Of a stretch of 64,000 bases of DNA, positions 7,872-16,529 are shown in pieces; position 1 is the first letter of the stretch; the number at the start of each line of letters is the position of its first letter. The notes beneath the pieces were generated by a model. It ran no database searches. It worked only from the letters and a program-made list of their open reading frames with translations, and was not told the DNA's origin. Where the stretch lies: contig CAJXRQ010000001.1 of assembly GCA_913060505.1 (NCBI GenBank), positions 186,001 to 250,000 on the forward strand, given 5' to 3'. The position numbers were made by a program, and so were the translations under genes. The DNA is from an uncultured Desulfovibrio sp. GTDB lineage: Bacteria > Desulfobacterota > Desulfovibrionia > Desulfovibrionales > Desulfovibrionaceae.

Positions 7872-9545
7872 ATGAGAGCCAAGGGGTTGATAGTCGGGTT
7901 GACGGCAGTGATGGTGCTCTGCCTTGCTCTTGTCGGCTGCAAGAAAAACGAAATGCAGGAACCGGACGGGATGGAACAATGGCGCATCATGGCCGAGCAA
8001 TCCAAGGGGCACTCTCCTGAACCGCAAGAAGAACTTACGGAAAAGGACATGGACCGGTTGACCGTGGACAAACCGGAGTTTCTGGTAGAGCGCGAGCGCC
8101 AGAATGCAAGAGCCTTGCCTAAATTCAGCGTTTCCCTGCGTATGCATAATGCCAACCTTATTTCCGTGATTCAGGCTCTGGCTCGTGCTGCTGGTCAGAG
8201 TATCGTGGTTAGCCCCAATGTTACCGGAAATGTGAATATTAATATTGTAGATATGCCATGGGATCAGGTTTTCCGTGGTGTACTCAGTTCAAACAGGCTT
8301 TCCTATTCGTGGGAAGGCGATATTCTCCGAGTGCTTACCAGCGAAGACCTGGAAAGCGACTTGCAATTCGAAGTCCTGCGCAAAAAGCGTCAGTTTGAAC
8401 GTCTCCAATTGGAAAAACTTGAGCCGTTGAGTACGGCCGTAATCAAGATCAAGTATTCCGATGCCGAAAATCTCAAGGAAGCCCTGGAAAAATTTCTGAC
8501 CCAAAGTGGCGAAAATAAGACTTTGGGTTCCATTGAAGTTGATAAATATACAAACTCATTGATGGTGCAGGCCATCTCTTCGGATCTGAGAAAAATTATC
8601 AAGCTTGTTTCCCGGTTGGACAGTCCCCGCAAGCAGATTCGCCTCAAGGCATTTATTGTGGAAACCACCACCGATGCGGCTCGTGCCTTGGGAATACAAT
8701 GGGGCGGCAAATATTCCGGGCGTATTGGGGACGGAAACGATATCACCCTCTTTCCCGGGGATACAACCCGTGGATCTGACACCGATTCTGATGACACAAG
8801 CTCTTCCGGGGAAGGCTATGGCATTAGCTTTTTGCCGGATTCCAGCATCTACGACAGCTCGAATGGAATGGCGCTCGGGGTGATGCTCGGGAAAATTGGT
8901 GGAAATGTTCTCGAAATGCAGCTCCATGCCCTGGAAAAGGAAAGTCTGGCAAAAATTATTTCCAGCCCTTCCATCACCACCATGGATAACCAGAAAGCGT
9001 ACACGGAAAGCGGTGACCGCATTCCCTATCAATCCACATCCGGCGACGACGGTACGACCATTGAATACGAAGACGCCGTACTGCGGCTGGAGATCACCCC
9101 GCATATTGTCGACGACAAGTACCTCAAGTTGCAGGTTCTGGTGAAGAAGGATTCCATTGGTACGCAAAAAGTGGGTGACAACCCTGTAATTTCCAAGAAA
9201 ACGACAGAAACAACATTAATAACGCGCGATGGAGAAACTGTCGTTATTTCCGGCTTGAACAAGGATACCACCCAAAAGTCCAAAGAAGGCGTGCCGTACC
9301 TTAAGGACATTCCCGGCCTGAGCTGGGCTTTTGGTTCCAAAACACGCAGCGGTGCTTTGGAAGAGTTCCTCATTTTCATTACGCCGGAAGTTCTTGATGT
9401 CTGGAAGCCGGGCGAACGGCAAAAGAGCATGGAAGAGATTCAGCAGGAAGTGCAGGATATATGGGGACAGGATAAGGCCGAAGCAGAGGGCGGCGACAAT
9501 GCTGCTGCGCATGCGGTTGATGTTTCAGAACCCAACGCGAATTGA
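7872..9545 (+). CDS. Pilus secretin (PilQ/MshL/GspD family), lipoprotein
   Basis: This 557-residue outer-membrane secretin carries a type II signal with a lipobox (LVGC, Cys23). Residues about 80-160 form a secretin/TonB short N-terminal domain, followed by an N1 domain (about 175-260). The C-terminal secretin domain (about 255-520) includes the family signature near VPYLKDIPGLSWAFGS and a final beta signal. A Ser/Asp/Gly-rich insertion near 300-325 is probably a gate or exposed loop. ATG 7872 is chosen over an upstream TTG at 7863 because AGGG at 7856-7859 is well spaced and the lipoprotein signal begins there. The product forms the channel through which the pilus leaves the cell. Confidence 0.92.
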   Translation: MRAKGLIVGLTAVMVLCLALVGCKKNEMQEPDGMEQWRIMAEQSKGHSPEPQEELTEKDMDRLTVDKPEFLVERERQNARALPKFSVSLRMHNANLISVIQALARAAGQSIVVSPNVTGNVNINIVDMPWDQVFRGVLSSNRLSYSWEGDILRVLTSEDLESDLQFEVLRKKRQFERLQLEKLEPLSTAVIKIKYSDAENLKEALEKFLTQSGENKTLGSIEVDKYTNSLMVQAISSDLRKIIKLVSRLDSPRKQIRLKAFIVETTTDAARALGIQWGGKYSGRIGDGNDITLFPGDTTRGSDTDSDDTSSSGEGYGISFLPDSSIYDSSNGMALGVMLGKIGGNVLEMQLHALEKESLAKIISSPSITTMDNQKAYTESGDRIPYQSTSGDDGTTIEYEDAVLRLEITPHIVDDKYLKLQVLVKKDSIGTQKVGDNPVISKKTTETTLITRDGETVVISGLNKDTTQKSKEGVPYLKDIPGLSWAFGSKTRSGALEEFLIFITPEVLDVWKPGERQKSMEEIQQEVQDIWGQDKAEAEGGDNAAAHAVDVSEPNAN

Positions 9546-9586
9546 GAACGTTCCGGGATAGCGGAGCGTCTCTCATGAGGTGAGTC

Positions 9587-11212
9587 ATGAAATATTACAG
9601 TAAAATCGGTTTGGTGCGGGAGCCGTTCTCCAACTCTCCTGACCCGATGTTTCTGTACGATTCGCCCCAGCATCTTTTCTGTCTGCAACAGTTGGAGATT
9701 TCCGCCCGGCTCAAGCGTGGGCTGAATGTAATCATTGGGGATATCGGCACAGGAAAAACAACCCTGTGCCGCCGGTTCGTGTCGGATCTGGACGAGAACG
9801 GCATTGACGTGCAGATGATCCTCGACCCCTCCTTCAAAACCGCCAAGGAATTTTTGCGCGTTCTTTACTCCATGCTGACAGGCAGAAGCGTGGACAAGGC
9901 CATTTCCCCTTGGGAACTCAAGGAGCTGGTCAAGAAACGCCTGTTTAGGCGTGGGGTTCGAGAGGATGTTCTTACGGTTTTGGCCATCGATGAAGGCCAG
10001 AAACTCAGTCCTCGCTGTCTTGAAGTGTTGCGGGAGCTGCTCAATTACGAGACCAACTCGGAAAAATTGGTGCAAATCGTGATTTTTGCCCAGTCCGAAT
10101 TGGAACCTGTCATGCAGCGCATGCCGAACTTTGTGGACCGTATCAACTTTTTCTGTCGGCTCACGCCCATGACCTTGCGCGAAACCATCGGCATGATTCG
10201 CCATCGAGTCGACGTGGCCTCGCCGGGTGGAAAGGCGCCCGCAAACCTGTTTTCCTTCGGAGCGTGCTATCGGGTTTTCAGGGCTAGCCGTGGATACCCT
10301 CGCCGTATTGTGCGCCTTTGCCACAAGGTCATTCTTGGCCTTATCATTACTGGAAGAAAACAGGCTTCCTATGGTTTTGTTTCCCGATGCATACGTGAGG
10401 AGCAGGGGCGGAGTGTACGCCGGTTTGGACTTGTTCCGGCTTTGGTCGGGATTCTTTTGCTGGGTATGCTGGCTTTGGTTCTGCCTGTTGATGAAAATCA
10501 TTCCCCCAATGATTTGGGCCATGTACCGGACAAGAGCGTTCTGCGTAGGGCTGTGGCTGATTTCTCCTCGATTGAACTTTCCAAAACGGCCAATGCGTCT
10601 GTCGGCCCTGAGTTGAACGCAAAAAGTTTTACGCATCCTGAACTTCATACGGCAGCAGTTCCAAAATACACTGGCGGTGATGCCCATCCACAGAAACTGG
10701 GAACCGTGCGTATTTCCTTTAGCGAAAGCCTCTCGTCGATGATCAAGAATATTTATGGCGTTTTTAACCAGCAGAATCTGGCTGCCGTGGCTGCCGCGAA
10801 CCCGCAAATAGCGGATATCAACGCTGTGGAAGTCGGCGCCAGCTTGACTTTCCCGGTCATCGAAACGGCATCTACACCCAAGACAACGCAGCTTGAACAG
10901 CAACTTGTTTGGGTGCAAATGGCCTCCGCTCCCAATTTGCCGGATGCCTTTGCCGAACTGCGGAGGCTGGAGTATTTCAACCATCCGGCCCGGATACTGC
11001 CTTCGTGGTCCACGAAAAAGGGGCTTTGTTTTTTTGTAGTCGGGGAAATACCCTATGCCACACGCCAAACCGCGCAAAGAGCTTTGGAAGATTTGCCGAT
11101 ACCTCTGCGCAAGCGTGCCCGTTTGTTGAGTTTGCACGAAGAACGTTTTGAATTTCTTGGCCAATTGAGCCGTGCTGCCCGTAAAGTAGTGCAAGTTCAG
11201 CAGCGCCAGTGA
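9587..11212 (+). CDS. ExeA/MshM-like AAA ATPase with periplasmic C-terminal domains
   Basis: The 541-residue protein begins with an AAA+ ATPase of the ExeA/GspA/MshM type (about 1-270). It starts with the typical MKYYSKIGLVREPFSNSPDP segment, has a Walker A GDIGTGKTT and a Walker B-like VLAIDEGQ. One membrane helix follows (about 285-302, LVPALVGILLLGMLALV). The periplasmic part holds a LysM-like segment (about 365-425, with SSMIKNIYGVFN) and a final domain of about 100 residues that loosely resembles SPOR. In ExeA the periplasmic part binds peptidoglycan and helps the secretin insert; the same job is likely here. AGGTGA precedes ATG 9587. The end overlaps an alternative GTG start of the next gene. 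Confidence 0.85.
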   Translation: MKYYSKIGLVREPFSNSPDPMFLYDSPQHLFCLQQLEISARLKRGLNVIIGDIGTGKTTLCRRFVSDLDENGIDVQMILDPSFKTAKEFLRVLYSMLTGRSVDKAISPWELKELVKKRLFRRGVREDVLTVLAIDEGQKLSPRCLEVLRELLNYETNSEKLVQIVIFAQSELEPVMQRMPNFVDRINFFCRLTPMTLRETIGMIRHRVDVASPGGKAPANLFSFGACYRVFRASRGYPRRIVRLCHKVILGLIITGRKQASYGFVSRCIREEQGRSVRRFGLVPALVGILLLGMLALVLPVDENHSPNDLGHVPDKSVLRRAVADFSSIELSKTANASVGPELNAKSFTHPELHTAAVPKYTGGDAHPQKLGTVRISFSESLSSMIKNIYGVFNQQNLAAVAAANPQIADINAVEVGASLTFPVIETASTPKTTQLEQQLVWVQMASAPNLPDAFAELRRLEYFNHPARILPSWSTKKGLCFFVVGEIPYATRQTAQRALEDLPIPLRKRARLLSLHEERFEFLGQLSRAARKVVQVQQRQ

Positions 11213-11247
11213 CCGGACATCATAGAAACCTTGCAAGGGGTAATGTT

Positions 11248-12966
11248 TTGAAAAGAGAACGCAAACGGTTGGGCGATCTGCTTGTCGAGTCTGGCGTCAT
11301 CAGTAGTGACCAGCTTCGGGAAGCTTTGGACGGACAGGAAAAGTCCGGCCTTAAGCTGGGCCAATATATGATAGGTTCCGGGCTGATAAGAGAAACGCAA
11401 GTTATCGATATCCTGAGTCGACAGTTACTTATCGACAAGTATTCTCCCGAGAAATATCCCTACGAAGACGGTATCGACGTGCTTATTTCCGAAGATCTGG
11501 CGCAGCAGCATCGTTTGGTGCCGCTTGCCAAGCGCGGACATTTGCTCGTTGTGGGCATGACTGATCCCATGGACATCAATGCGCTTGATACCGTGGAGAT
11601 CGCCACCAACCTTGAAGTTGAGCCGGTCATTTGTTCCGAGAATGATTTCGATATGCTGTTCAGCAGCATTTATGGTCGCGGCGTGCTGGCGACCAAAGCC
11701 TTTGACGATTTTTCCGAAGAACAGGAGAAAGAGGATCAGGAGCTTGTTCCTCCGAGTATGGACGATCAGGATATTTCCCTTGATTCCATGCAGGAAATGG
11801 CCGATCAGGCGCCGGTTATCCGTATGGTGAACTCCATTCTGAACCAGGCTGTACGTGAAAAGGCCAGCGATATCCATATCAGCCCTGAAAAGGATACGGT
11901 CAACGTGCGCTTTCGTGTTGATGGCAAGCTGCGTAACGTGCCTTCCCCGCCGAAGAACAGCTTTTTGTCTCTGGTTTCGCGCCTGAAGATTATGTCAAAC
12001 ATGGACATAGCCGTAAGCAAGATTCCGCAGGACGGCAGATTTTCCTTCAGCACTCTGGGGCGGGAATTCAACGTGCGCGTCAGTTCGTTACCCACGATCC
12101 ATGGCGAGAACCTCGTACTTAGGTTGCTGGACCGCAACGCCCACGGTCTGACCCTTGATGAGTTGGGGCTTTCGGATATCGACCTTGAAAAAGTCAAACA
12201 GGCCATCAGCCAGCCCTATGGGATGATTCTTTCCGCCGGACCTACCGGGAGCGGTAAAAGTACCACTTTGTATTCCATCCTTCGGAAAATCAGGCAGGAT
12301 GACATCAACATCATCACTCTTGAAGACCCTGTGGAATACCGTTTGGATCGGGTGCGGCAAGTGCAGCTCAACAAACGGGCGGGCATGACCTTTGCCTCAG
12401 GGCTGCGCTCCATTTTGCGGCAGGATCCGGACGTGGTGCTGGTCGGGGAGATTCGCGATTCCGAAACCGCGCATATTGCCGTTCAGGCCGCACTTACCGG
12501 CCACCGGGTGCTTTCCACACTGCATACCAACGATGCTGCCGGTGCCGTGACCCGATTGGTGGAAATGGGACTGGAGCCATTCCTTGTTTCTTCCGTGTTG
12601 CTGGTCTCCATCAGCCAGCGTCTTGTGCGCCGTAATTGTCCGCACTGCCTTGAAGAATATGAGCCGCATCACTCGCTGATCAAATCCTTTGGGTTGGACA
12701 ATCTCAGGGAAAAGGTTGTGTTTAAACACGGCGTTGGTTGCCGGCATTGTCATCAGACAGGTTTTGCCGGGCGTGTCGCGCTTTTCGAAATCCTTTTGTT
12801 GGACGACAGCATACAGGACATGATTCTCAAAGGGGCTACGTCCGTGGAAATAACCCGGGCCGCCGTCAAGTCGAAACATATGCGGACGCTCAAAAACGAT
12901 GCGGCCCGAAAAGCCATTGCCGGAATCACCACCCTTGAAGAAGTGGCTACGGCCATCATGCTGTAA
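11248..12966 (+). CDS. Pilus assembly ATPase, GspE/PilB/MshE family
   Basis: This hexameric motor ATPase powers pilus extension. The N-terminal 60 residues show the tandem MshEN pattern: RLG, a Gly and spaced leucines ending in Gln, repeated as LG...G...Q. In MshE this pattern binds cyclic di-GMP. Next comes the second N-terminal domain (about 70-140), then the ATPase core with Walker A GPTGSGKSTT, Asp box ITLEDPVEYR, Walker B VVLVGEIRDSETA and a His box. A four-Cys zinc site (CPHC ... CRHC) completes the family picture. I choose TTG 11248 because AAGGGG lies seven bases upstream; GTG 11209 would add 13 residues and overlap the previous stop. Confidence 0.92.
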   Translation: MKRERKRLGDLLVESGVISSDQLREALDGQEKSGLKLGQYMIGSGLIRETQVIDILSRQLLIDKYSPEKYPYEDGIDVLISEDLAQQHRLVPLAKRGHLLVVGMTDPMDINALDTVEIATNLEVEPVICSENDFDMLFSSIYGRGVLATKAFDDFSEEQEKEDQELVPPSMDDQDISLDSMQEMADQAPVIRMVNSILNQAVREKASDIHISPEKDTVNVRFRVDGKLRNVPSPPKNSFLSLVSRLKIMSNMDIAVSKIPQDGRFSFSTLGREFNVRVSSLPTIHGENLVLRLLDRNAHGLTLDELGLSDIDLEKVKQAISQPYGMILSAGPTGSGKSTTLYSILRKIRQDDINIITLEDPVEYRLDRVRQVQLNKRAGMTFASGLRSILRQDPDVVLVGEIRDSETAHIAVQAALTGHRVLSTLHTNDAAGAVTRLVEMGLEPFLVSSVLLVSISQRLVRRNCPHCLEEYEPHHSLIKSFGLDNLREKVVFKHGVGCRHCHQTGFAGRVALFEILLLDDSIQDMILKGATSVEITRAAVKSKHMRTLKNDAARKAIAGITTLEEVATAIML

Positions 12967-12978
12967 GACGGGAAGAAC

Positions 12979-14202
12979 ATGCCCCATTTCAAATACACTG
13001 CCATAACGAATACCGGAACCAAGGCCAAAGGCATTGTTGAGGCCGATACACCCGCCGAGGCCGAAGTCATGGTGGCCGAGCTCGGTCTTATCCCGACTTC
13101 GGTACGGAAGTCCTCGGCCAAATCGGAAAATGCTTCTTCGTTTGGCGGATTCTTCAGCAAGGTCAGGCCTCAGGATATCATTCTTTTCACCAAGCAGTTC
13201 AGGACGTTGCTTGGTGCCGGTGTTCCGGTAACCCGTGCGTTGGAAATTTTGGAAGCACAGACGGAGAAAAAGAAGCTCAAGACGTGCATTATCGAAATAG
13301 GGCAGGACATTCGGCAGGGTTCGCCCATGCACAAAGCATTTCGCAAACGGACCGATGTTTTCTCCGATCTTTATTGCAATATGCTGCAAGCTGGTGAAAT
13401 CTCCGGTACGCTCATGGACGTTCTTGAAAGGCTTATCTACATCGTGGAGCATGAGAACAAGGTTACCAAAGACATAAAATCCGCCTTGACCTATCCCATC
13501 ATTGTCATGGTGGCTCTGGCCATCTGTTTTGTCGTGCTCATCGTTTTCGTATTGCCCACGTTCATCAATCTGTTCAAGGAACAGCATATTGAGCTGCCGT
13601 GGCCTACCAAGATGTGCATCCTTGTGAACGAGATTCTGGTCAACTACTGGCCCTTTATCGTTGGCGGGCTTATCGGAGGCGGTATTGGCCTGTATTATTA
13701 CTTCAGGACAGCCAGGGGAAGATTTGTGCGCGATAGCGCCTTGCTCAAGCTTCCCATTCTTGGATCGGTTTTTCAAAAGGCGGCCATGGCGCGTTTCGGC
13801 AGTATTTTTTCCATTTTGCAATCCAGTGGTGTAACGGTTCTGGATACAATGGACATCGTTTCAAAAACCATTGGCAATGCCGCAATTTCCCGTGAGTTCG
13901 ACAAGATTCGTGAACGTTTGGAGCAGGGACGAGGCATCTCTGAACCATTGCGCAAGGCCCGCTACTTTACGCCCATGGTCATTTCCATGATCGCGGTTGG
14001 TGAAGAATCCGGGCGTATCGAAGAGATGATGCGTGAGGCCGCCATGCATTACGACTACGAGGTGGAATATTCCGTTTCGCGCATGTCCGAGTTGATCGGC
14101 CCCATACTCACTGCCGGATTGGCCGTGGTGGTAGGTTTTTTTGCCTTGGCGATCTTCCTGCCCCTCACAGAACTTATGCAAAATGCCATGTCTGCCATGT
14201 AG
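12979..14202 (+). CDS. Pilus inner-membrane platform protein, GspF/PilC/MshG family
   Basis: A 407-residue polytopic protein has the duplicated GspF domain: about 70-195 and 275-395, each starting with a segment like FTKQFRTLLGAGVPVTRALEIL. Three main hydrophobic helices (about 170-195, 220-240 and 375-395) fit the known topology. It is the rotor or platform that the GspE-type ATPase acts on. The gene starts 12 bases after the ATPase stop with GGGAAG upstream, so the two are in one operon. All expected conserved segments are present and no truncation is seen. Confidence 0.92.
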   Translation: MPHFKYTAITNTGTKAKGIVEADTPAEAEVMVAELGLIPTSVRKSSAKSENASSFGGFFSKVRPQDIILFTKQFRTLLGAGVPVTRALEILEAQTEKKKLKTCIIEIGQDIRQGSPMHKAFRKRTDVFSDLYCNMLQAGEISGTLMDVLERLIYIVEHENKVTKDIKSALTYPIIVMVALAICFVVLIVFVLPTFINLFKEQHIELPWPTKMCILVNEILVNYWPFIVGGLIGGGIGLYYYFRTARGRFVRDSALLKLPILGSVFQKAAMARFGSIFSILQSSGVTVLDTMDIVSKTIGNAAISREFDKIRERLEQGRGISEPLRKARYFTPMVISMIAVGEESGRIEEMMREAAMHYDYEVEYSVSRMSELIGPILTAGLAVVVGFFALAIFLPLTELMQNAMSAM

Positions 14203-14220
14203 GGTGAAGGCGTAGCCGCC

Positions 14221-15642
14221 ATGAAACGCGAATACCGAGCCAAGCTTTATTTGCTTATCCCCATTATTTTTACGGGGCTGAGTCTTCTCGCTCTGATCGG
14301 TGCGTATGAGATTACCGAATATTTTCATCAGGTGGGTAAAGATCCTTTCAGATATGTGCTTTACTGGGCACTGATTATCATCAGTTTGTGCGGTGTTGTG
14401 AGCATTCTGGTTGCGCGCCGCATAGTGCAACCACTGGAACGATTCCTTGACCGCATGGAGCGAAACAGGGTTTTTCGCGCATCAAGAAGACGCAGGCAAG
14501 CGCAGGAGAAGTCTTCAGTGTCGCAGAAGCGGCCGCTGGATGAATACCAGCGCATGACGCAGGTTTTCGATCAACTGAGCGACATTCTGGACGTCATGGA
14601 AGCTCGGGAACTGTTTCCCGGCATTGTTGGACAAAGCCCTGCCATGCGCGCGGTCATGGCTCAGGTCAAAAGTGTGGCCGATTCAGAAGCCTCGGTGCTG
14701 CTGCTCGGGGAGTCCGGCGTAGGCAAGGAGCTTGTGGCCCGTACCATTCATGACATGAGTTCCCGGCATGAGATGCCCATGGTCAGCATCAATTGTGCGG
14801 CTATTCCGGAAGGATTGTTGGAAAGCGAGCTCTTTGGTCATGAAAAAGGTGCCTTTACCGGAGCCCATGCACGCAAGCTCGGAAAATTCGAGTTGGCGAA
14901 CAAAGGGACACTGTTTCTGGATGAAATTGGCGACATGCCGCTTGCCGTACAGGCAAAGTTGTTGCGCGTCCTTCAGGACAAGACGTTTGAAAGAGTCGGG
15001 GGGACACAGCAGATATGGTCGGATATTCGAATTATCGCGGCGACCAACCAGAACCTGCCGGAGTTGATGCAGCAACAACAGTTCCGGGAAGACCTTTATT
15101 ATCGCCTCAATGTTTTCCAGATCGCCCTTCCTCCCTTGCGCAGCCGGGGAGGGGATGCCATTTTGCTGGCCAATCATTTTTTGTCTCTGCACGGGCAAGA
15201 AGTTTCCATTGACGAGGGCGCGCTGGATGCCATCGTCCGCCATTCCTGGCCCGGAAACGTGCGGGAACTGGCCAATGTCATGGAGCGTGCCGCGTTGTTA
15301 TGTGATGGTGTCATTCGTCTGGAGCATCTGCCTTCAGAGGTTCGCCGCTGTGCGCAAATTGGCTCTGTTGCGGGTGAGGGCGAGTCTCTGGAAAATTCTC
15401 CTGTTCAAGGAGGCCCAGATGTTGTTTCCGTTGCCGCTGTAAAAGATGTACTACCGTTTAAAGGCTCGCTGGATGAGCATCTCGCACGAGTGGAAAAGGA
15501 CATGATCCAACGCGCGTTGAAGCTCTCGGGCGGGATTCAGGTCCGAGCCGCGAGTTTGCTTGGCATCAAGGACAGGAGTTTGTGGCATCGGGTGAAAAAA
15601 CACGGCATAACAGTGCAGAAAACAGAAAACAGCAAAAAATGA
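14221..15642 (+). CDS. Membrane-anchored sigma-54-dependent transcription activator
   Basis: This 473-residue enhancer-binding protein has two predicted membrane helices at its N-terminus (about 8-28 and 42-62), a charged linker, a sigma-54 AAA+ domain (about 135-375) and a C-terminal Fis-type HTH. The AAA+ domain is complete: Walker A GESGVGKE, sigma-54 contact loop GAFTGA, Walker [11 protein letters not shown] and the [11 protein letters not shown] segment. There is no receiver domain; the two helices are linked by only about 13 residues, so there is no room for a periplasmic sensor. It lies between the pilus platform gene and the pilin, in the place a PilR-type regulator would take. The trigger may be membrane state or a partner protein; this is inference. 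Confidence 0.88.
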   Translation: MKREYRAKLYLLIPIIFTGLSLLALIGAYEITEYFHQVGKDPFRYVLYWALIIISLCGVVSILVARRIVQPLERFLDRMERNRVFRASRRRRQAQEKSSVSQKRPLDEYQRMTQVFDQLSDILDVMEARELFPGIVGQSPAMRAVMAQVKSVADSEASVLLLGESGVGKELVARTIHDMSSRHEMPMVSINCAAIPEGLLESELFGHEKGAFTGAHARKLGKFELANKGTLFLDEIGDMPLAVQAKLLRVLQDKTFERVGGTQQIWSDIRIIAATNQNLPELMQQQQFREDLYYRLNVFQIALPPLRSRGGDAILLANHFLSLHGQEVSIDEGALDAIVRHSWPGNVRELANVMERAALLCDGVIRLEHLPSEVRRCAQIGSVAGEGESLENSPVQGGPDVVSVAAVKDVLPFKGSLDEHLARVEKDMIQRALKLSGGIQVRAASLLGIKDRSLWHRVKKHGITVQKTENSKK

Positions 15643-15671
15643 TGATAAAACTCCATTTTTTGGAGATTGGA

Positions 15672-15700
15672 TTGAGTGGACTTTTGTCAACATTTATAAT
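15672..15700 (+). promoter_or_regulatory. Sigma-70 type promoter of the pilin gene
   Basis: TTGAGT at 15672-15677, a 17-base spacer and a perfect TATAAT at 15695-15700 lie upstream of the pilin ATG (15845). The transcript would have a leader of about 138 bases. A separate promoter fits the need for far more pilin than assembly proteins. Confidence 0.6.
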
Positions 15701-15743
15701 TGATTTTATTGCATATTTTGATTTTCTTGTCGTGCCGCAAGTA

Positions 15744-15758
15744 TGGCATGCTCTTTGA
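15744..15758 (+). promoter_or_regulatory. Weak sigma-54-like site upstream of the pilin gene
   Basis: TGGCATG-CTCT-TTGA resembles the -24/-12 consensus (TGGCACG-N4-TTGC), but the nearly invariant -12 GC is GA. It is noted because a sigma-54 activator gene ends about 100 bases upstream. The activator may instead act elsewhere. Confidence 0.3.
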
Positions 15759-15844
15759 AGGAATATCTGTCGAGCATCAAAAGGATGCCAACTCCGGATT
15801 GCCGGAGAAAGTATACCATTTCGTAAAAAGCATTGGAGGATTGC

Positions 15845-16306
15845 ATGAAAAGGAAACAACAACAGGGCAAGGGTGGTTTTACTCTTATTGAGCTTATCAC
15901 CGTGTTGGTGATTCTCGGCATTTTGGCCGCGGTCGTCACCCCCAAATACTTTGACCTGCGTGAAAGTGCTCGTAAGAAGGCGGCCGAGGCTGCCGTGGCT
16001 GAAGGCATTGCACGGTTTAACATGGCCTATGCCCAGAATTTGCTGGAAAACGATGGTGAAGCGCTGACATACGCTAGCGCAAATCTCGATACCCTGCTTG
16101 ATATTACTGGCGGTCAAGTTGATGTGGGAGATTACTGGCTCACTTTTGCTAAAGCCACGAATGACGGGGATAATGTCGTTACCATCACCGCCTATCCTGA
16201 AAAGGATGATGGAACTATCGATAAAACGACGTATACGGATGGCCTGGCGTCCAACAACGCAACATGGCCTGACATTCCGACGACTTCTGGTACAACAGGT
16301 TCGTAG
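15845..16306 (+). CDS. Type IV pilin (major pilin candidate)
   Basis: A 153-residue prepilin has a short basic leader, MKRKQQQGKGG, then the class III signal GG/FTLIE with Glu at +5 of the mature protein and a classic hydrophobic helix (TVLVILGILAAVVTP). Mature length is about 142 residues. The protein has no cysteine, so it lacks the C-terminal disulfide loop of many type IVa pilins; a Thr/Ser-rich tail ends it. ATG 15845 has GGAGGA four bases upstream. It is the only pilin-like gene here, is expressed from its own promoter region and is followed by a strong terminator. The prepilin peptidase and minor pilins must lie elsewhere. Confidence 0.9.
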   Translation: MKRKQQQGKGGFTLIELITVLVILGILAAVVTPKYFDLRESARKKAAEAAVAEGIARFNMAYAQNLLENDGEALTYASANLDTLLDITGGQVDVGDYWLTFAKATNDGDNVVTITAYPEKDDGTIDKTTYTDGLASNNATWPDIPTTSGTTGS

Positions 16307-16335
16307 TTCTCTTCGCGGAGTATACCTTGTAATCG

Positions 16336-16368
16336 AAAGGGAGAGGTCATTGGTCCTCTCCCTTTTTT
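16336..16368 (+). terminator. Intrinsic terminator after the pilin gene
   Basis: An 11-bp stem (AAAGGGAGAGG / CCTCTCCCTTT) with an 8-base loop ends in a run of six T residues, 30 bases after the pilin stop codon. Confidence 0.93.
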
Positions 16369-16421
16369 GCCTATGGGGTAGAGCTGAATATGTTTCGCAC
16401 TCGTTTTGCATAGTGAAACGA

Positions 16422-16450
16422 TTGAAGAGAATGTCACAGCAACCTATTAT
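16422..16450 (+). promoter_or_regulatory. Promoter of the pilT-pilU pair
   Basis: TTGAAG at 16422-16427, a 17-base spacer and TATTAT at 16445-16450 lie about 80 bases upstream of the pilT ATG and just after the pilin terminator. The retraction ATPases are therefore probably transcribed separately. Confidence 0.6.
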
Positions 16451-16529
16451 AATATAGTTATTCTTGCCTTGGAATCGAAGCTGGGTATAGTGGCGACATC
16501 ATCTTTCTCAACGACAAACAGGTAGCGAC

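Noticed and set aside
9440-11236. A 598-codon open frame on the minus strand opposite the ExeA-like gene
   Set aside because: It mirrors a well-supported plus-strand gene in an operon, has no recognisable domain and its codon pattern is that of an antisense shadow.
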